From Sphingomonas nostoxanthinifaciens (GTDB lineage Bacteria > Pseudomonadota > Alphaproteobacteria > Sphingomonadales > Sphingomonadaceae): a stretch of DNA of 64,000 nt. Positions 62,322-64,000 of the stretch are shown in pieces (position 1 is the first letter of the stretch; every line of letters begins with the position of its first letter). The translations under genes were made by a program, and so were the position numbers. The notes under the pieces were generated by a model, which searched no databases, had not been told where the DNA came from, and saw only the letters and a program-made list of their open reading frames with translations. The stretch lies in assembly GCF_019930585.1 (NCBI RefSeq), contig NZ_CP082839.1:3096001-3160000 (forward strand), read 5' to 3'.

Positions 62322-62645
62322 CTAAGTCGAAGCTAGGTCATGACCGCATTTTGAGCAGCATCTTCGCGGCCACGGGTGACTTATTCCGATAAAGCCCAAG
62401 CGCGTCGTAAACGGAGAAGTGCCGCATTCAGGACAGCGAAACAGCCATAATGAAGCAGCACCATGTGCGAGCCAGAAAATAATACCCGGCAACGCTCCGG
62501 ACAGCCCCCAACGAATGAACGGCCAGAAGAGCCACAACGGTGAACTTATGAACACAAGCATGGTCCAAGCCATGAACAACCATGATTTTCGGTAAAGGGT
62601 CATTGCTTGAACTTGGCTCTGAAGCAGCATCGTCAGCGTCCACAC
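62322..62645 (-). CDS. membrane protein with C-terminal zinc-ribbon motif
   Basis: Up to 107 residues from a GTG at 62645, six bases after the arsC stop; ATGs at 62630 and 62603 are alternatives. Two hydrophobic segments (FMAWTMLVFISSPLWLFWPF, LPGIIFWLAHGAASLWLF) precede a treble-clef/zinc-ribbon-like pattern: RCPECGTSPF and later RRCCSKCGHDL. Codon use is less GC-rich than the window average. No named family recognised. The coupling to arsC suggests a shared transcript. Confidence 0.6.
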   Translation of the reverse strand: MWTLTMLLQSQVQAMTLYRKSWLFMAWTMLVFISSPLWLFWPFIRWGLSGALPGIIFWLAHGAASLWLFRCPECGTSPFTTRLGFIGISHPWPRRCCSKCGHDLAST

Positions 62646-62651
62646 ATCCCA

Positions 62652-63002
62652 CTAGGCTTCAAGCGCCGCCTCCCACTCCTCAGGTTTGAACCCAACGAGT
62701 AGCCCGCCATCATATTCGACAATTGGGCGCTTGATGGTGCTTGGCTGCTCGGCCATCAGCTCGACAGCCTTCTGCCCCTCCAGCGCAGCCTTAACGTCGT
62801 CGGGCAGCTTCTTGTAGGTTGTGCCTGCCTTGTTCAGCACTCGGCTCAATCCGGCCTGCTCTACCCAACCCGCTATCCGAGCGGCGTCCGCGCCCTGCTT
62901 CTTGTAGTCGTGGAAGGCATATTCGATGCCTCGATCCGCCAGCCACAGGCGTGACTTTTTGACGGTATCGCAGTTGGGGATGCCATAGAGGATGATGCTC
63001 AT
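62652..63002 (-). CDS. ArsC/Spx-family reductase-like protein
   Basis: A 116-residue thioredoxin-fold protein: ILYGIPNCDTVKKSRLWLAD carries a single cysteine at residue 11 instead of a CxxC pair; YAFHDYKKQGADAARIAGWV and PSTIKRPIVEYDGGLLVGFK follow. This is the YffB/ArsC-like group; arsenate reduction is possible but the P-N-C-D-T motif is shared by non-arsenate members. It lies in a less GC-rich pocket next to a zinc-ribbon membrane protein, with no ars operon genes nearby. Confidence 0.88.
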   Translation of the reverse strand: MSIILYGIPNCDTVKKSRLWLADRGIEYAFHDYKKQGADAARIAGWVEQAGLSRVLNKAGTTYKKLPDDVKAALEGQKAVELMAEQPSTIKRPIVEYDGGLLVGFKPEEWEAALEA

Positions 63003-63091
63003 GCGGGCTTACCTATCACCGAAATCCGCAGAAAACAGGGTAATCCGGGCGGTCTGCTTTTGTCTGCAAGCTACAAGATCGCTCGCGAAAG

Positions 63092-63487
63092 CTAGCGCCC
63101 GACCACGCGCGCCACTTCGCGCGCGACGATCCGCTCGACCAGTTCGGGCAGATTGGCGTCGAGCCACGCCTTGAGCATCGGCCGCAGCATCTCGCGCACG
63201 AGCCCGTCGAGCGTATGCTCGTCGGCGCGCGGATCGACGCGGATCGCAGCGAGTTGCGCCAGCGCCGCCTTGCTCGCCTCGACGCTCGCGCCGGACAGCA
63301 GGTCTTCGCCCGGCTCGGCAGCTGTTGCTTCGGATGCCGGCACGTCGCCCAGTTCAAGCACGTCCTCGTCGGGCGTGGGCTCGATCGCGGCGGGCCGTCG
63401 CCCGGCGGCGGGCACCTCGGCATTGATGACGCGCTTGATCGAGGCGAGGATCGCTTCCATCGACTGATCGGGCGTGCCGTCGCTCAT
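63092..63487 (-). CDS. DUF2497 / PopZ-like protein
   Basis: A 131-residue protein. The N-terminal MSDGTPDQSMEAILASIKRV is the conserved DUF2497 start and the C-terminus has helices TLDGLVREMLRPMLKAWLDA and NLPELVERIVAREVARVVGR, the PopZ-type oligomerisation region. The central part is acidic and low-complexity. In Caulobacter PopZ organises the cell pole; this short sphingomonad form may do likewise. It starts 16 bases after the TolC-type gene's stop, which supports one transcript. Confidence 0.88.
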   Translation of the reverse strand: MSDGTPDQSMEAILASIKRVINAEVPAAGRRPAAIEPTPDEDVLELGDVPASEATAAEPGEDLLSGASVEASKAALAQLAAIRVDPRADEHTLDGLVREMLRPMLKAWLDANLPELVERIVAREVARVVGR

Positions 63488-63503
63488 AAGCGGGGAATAT
63501 TGC

Positions 63504-64000
63504 CTATCGCGGCGGCGGAGTCACGGGGATCCTGCCGGTCGTCGCCTCGGGCACGAGCGGCTGGACGTCGGCGTCGTCCGGGGTCGGCCCGCGCGTCGAG
63601 GTCGCCTTGGCGGAATAGTCGGGCCGCTCGCTCCATTCGCTGAGGCGGTTGCGCTCCTGCTGATAGTTCACCACCGGATCGTAGAGCGTGCCGCCGTCGA
63701 GCCCGAGGTCGCGCGCCTGCGCCTCCCCCATCGCGTTCAGCAATGCGAAGCCGGCGACATATTGGTCGTGCTGCGCGATGACGAGCTGGACCTGCGCATT
63801 GACCAGCTCCTGCTCGGCATTCAGCACCTCGATCACGGTACGGTTGCCGACGCTGTTCTCCGCGCGGACGCCCTCAAGCGCCAGCGTGTTGGCAGACACC
63901 GCCTGCTGGTTGCCGACGATCGATTCGCCTGCCGCCTTGAACACCGCGAAGGCGGCGCGGACGTTGGCGATCATCTGCCGCTCGACATCGACCTGCTGCT
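63504..64000 (-). CDS. TolC-family outer-membrane efflux protein, C-terminal part
   Basis: The gene runs off the right edge; only the last part is present. Visible sequence includes MIANVRAAFAVFKAAGESIV, NTLALEGVRAENSVGNRTVI, EVLNAEQELVNAQVQLVIAQ and DQYVAGFALLNAMGEAQARD, the helical hairpin repeat typical of TolC, and then a polar tail ending GRIPVTPPPR. It forms the exit duct for type I secretion or efflux. The same order (TolC, DUF2497) is common in sphingomonads. Confidence 0.92.
   Translation of the reverse strand, partial: QQVDVERQMIANVRAAFAVFKAAGESIVGNQQAVSANTLALEGVRAENSVGNRTVIEVLNAEQELVNAQVQLVIAQHDQYVAGFALLNAMGEAQARDLGLDGGTLYDPVVNYQQERNRLSEWSERPDYSAKATSTRGPTPDDADVQPLVPEATTGRIPVTPPPR

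Overview
The window looks like a chromosomal stretch of an alphaproteobacterium of the family Sphingomonadaceae, most likely Sphingomonas or a close relative. The evidence is the high GC content, the lineage-typical small families (DUF1192, DUF2497/PopZ-like, UrcA, DUF2721), an N-terminally extended ribosomal protein S9, late hopanoid genes (hpnM, hpnN, hpnH), a TonB-dependent receptor, and dense dispersed palindromic repeats. No rRNA, tRNA, CRISPR array, prophage or complete insertion sequence was seen. Genes are closely packed and many overlap by ATGA.

Layout. 1-6 kb: a partial OmpA-type lipoprotein, a DJ-1/PfpI protein, an exonuclease/phosphatase and PhoH, and a large TonB-dependent receptor with a strong terminator. 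6-8.7 kb: an mlaE-mlaF-peroxiredoxin-SH3 operon. 8.7-14.3 kb: a tightly overlapped minus-strand operon argH - small lipoprotein - lysA - galU - precorrin-2 dehydrogenase - corA; its first start codon shares CATG with a divergent TlpA-like lipoprotein. 15-24.5 kb: a YunG-like orphan, a GAF histidine kinase, an M13 peptidase, a HAD phosphatase with dapD, a subtilisin-like lipoprotein with a possible C-terminal barrel, a quinone oxidoreductase and DUF1192. 24.6-34.4 kb: clpA, an orphan lipoprotein, an S9B peptidase, small unknowns, an extensin-like protein, manA and a carboxylesterase. 34.5-37.3 kb: rplM-rpsI, ctaA and a Fur/Zur-type regulator.

37.4-47.7 kb is an isoprenoid and hopanoid district: dxs-DUF2141-hpnN, a reversed hpnM, ispH-hpnH, urcA, a trans-polyprenyl diphosphate synthase and chorismate mutase. 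Dxs and IspH supply precursors, HpnH adds the adenosyl side chain to the hopanoid, and HpnM/HpnN resemble transport components. 47.7-57.5 kb: a short RadC, thyA with a lipoprotein, a 49-residue basic protein, an esterase, a duplicated small membrane protein, DUF952 with a VOC protein, gyrA and DUF2721. 57.6-64 kb: a compact minus-strand RNA with an 18-codon ORF behind a perfect Shine-Dalgarno sequence and several hairpins, a glycine-zipper protein, the second copy of the duplicated block, an S9 peptidase, a DUF883-like small protein, ArsC with a zinc-ribbon membrane protein, DUF2497 and the C-terminal part of a TolC-type protein.

The most unusual features are (1) the perfect-SD micro-ORF RNA at 57.67-57.85 kb, (2) a 385-bp identical block present twice 7.1 kb apart, and (3) several families of paired palindromic repeats that flank small, compositionally atypical orphan genes or sit between convergent genes. 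No REP-associated transposase is present, so whatever mobilises these repeats must be elsewhere.
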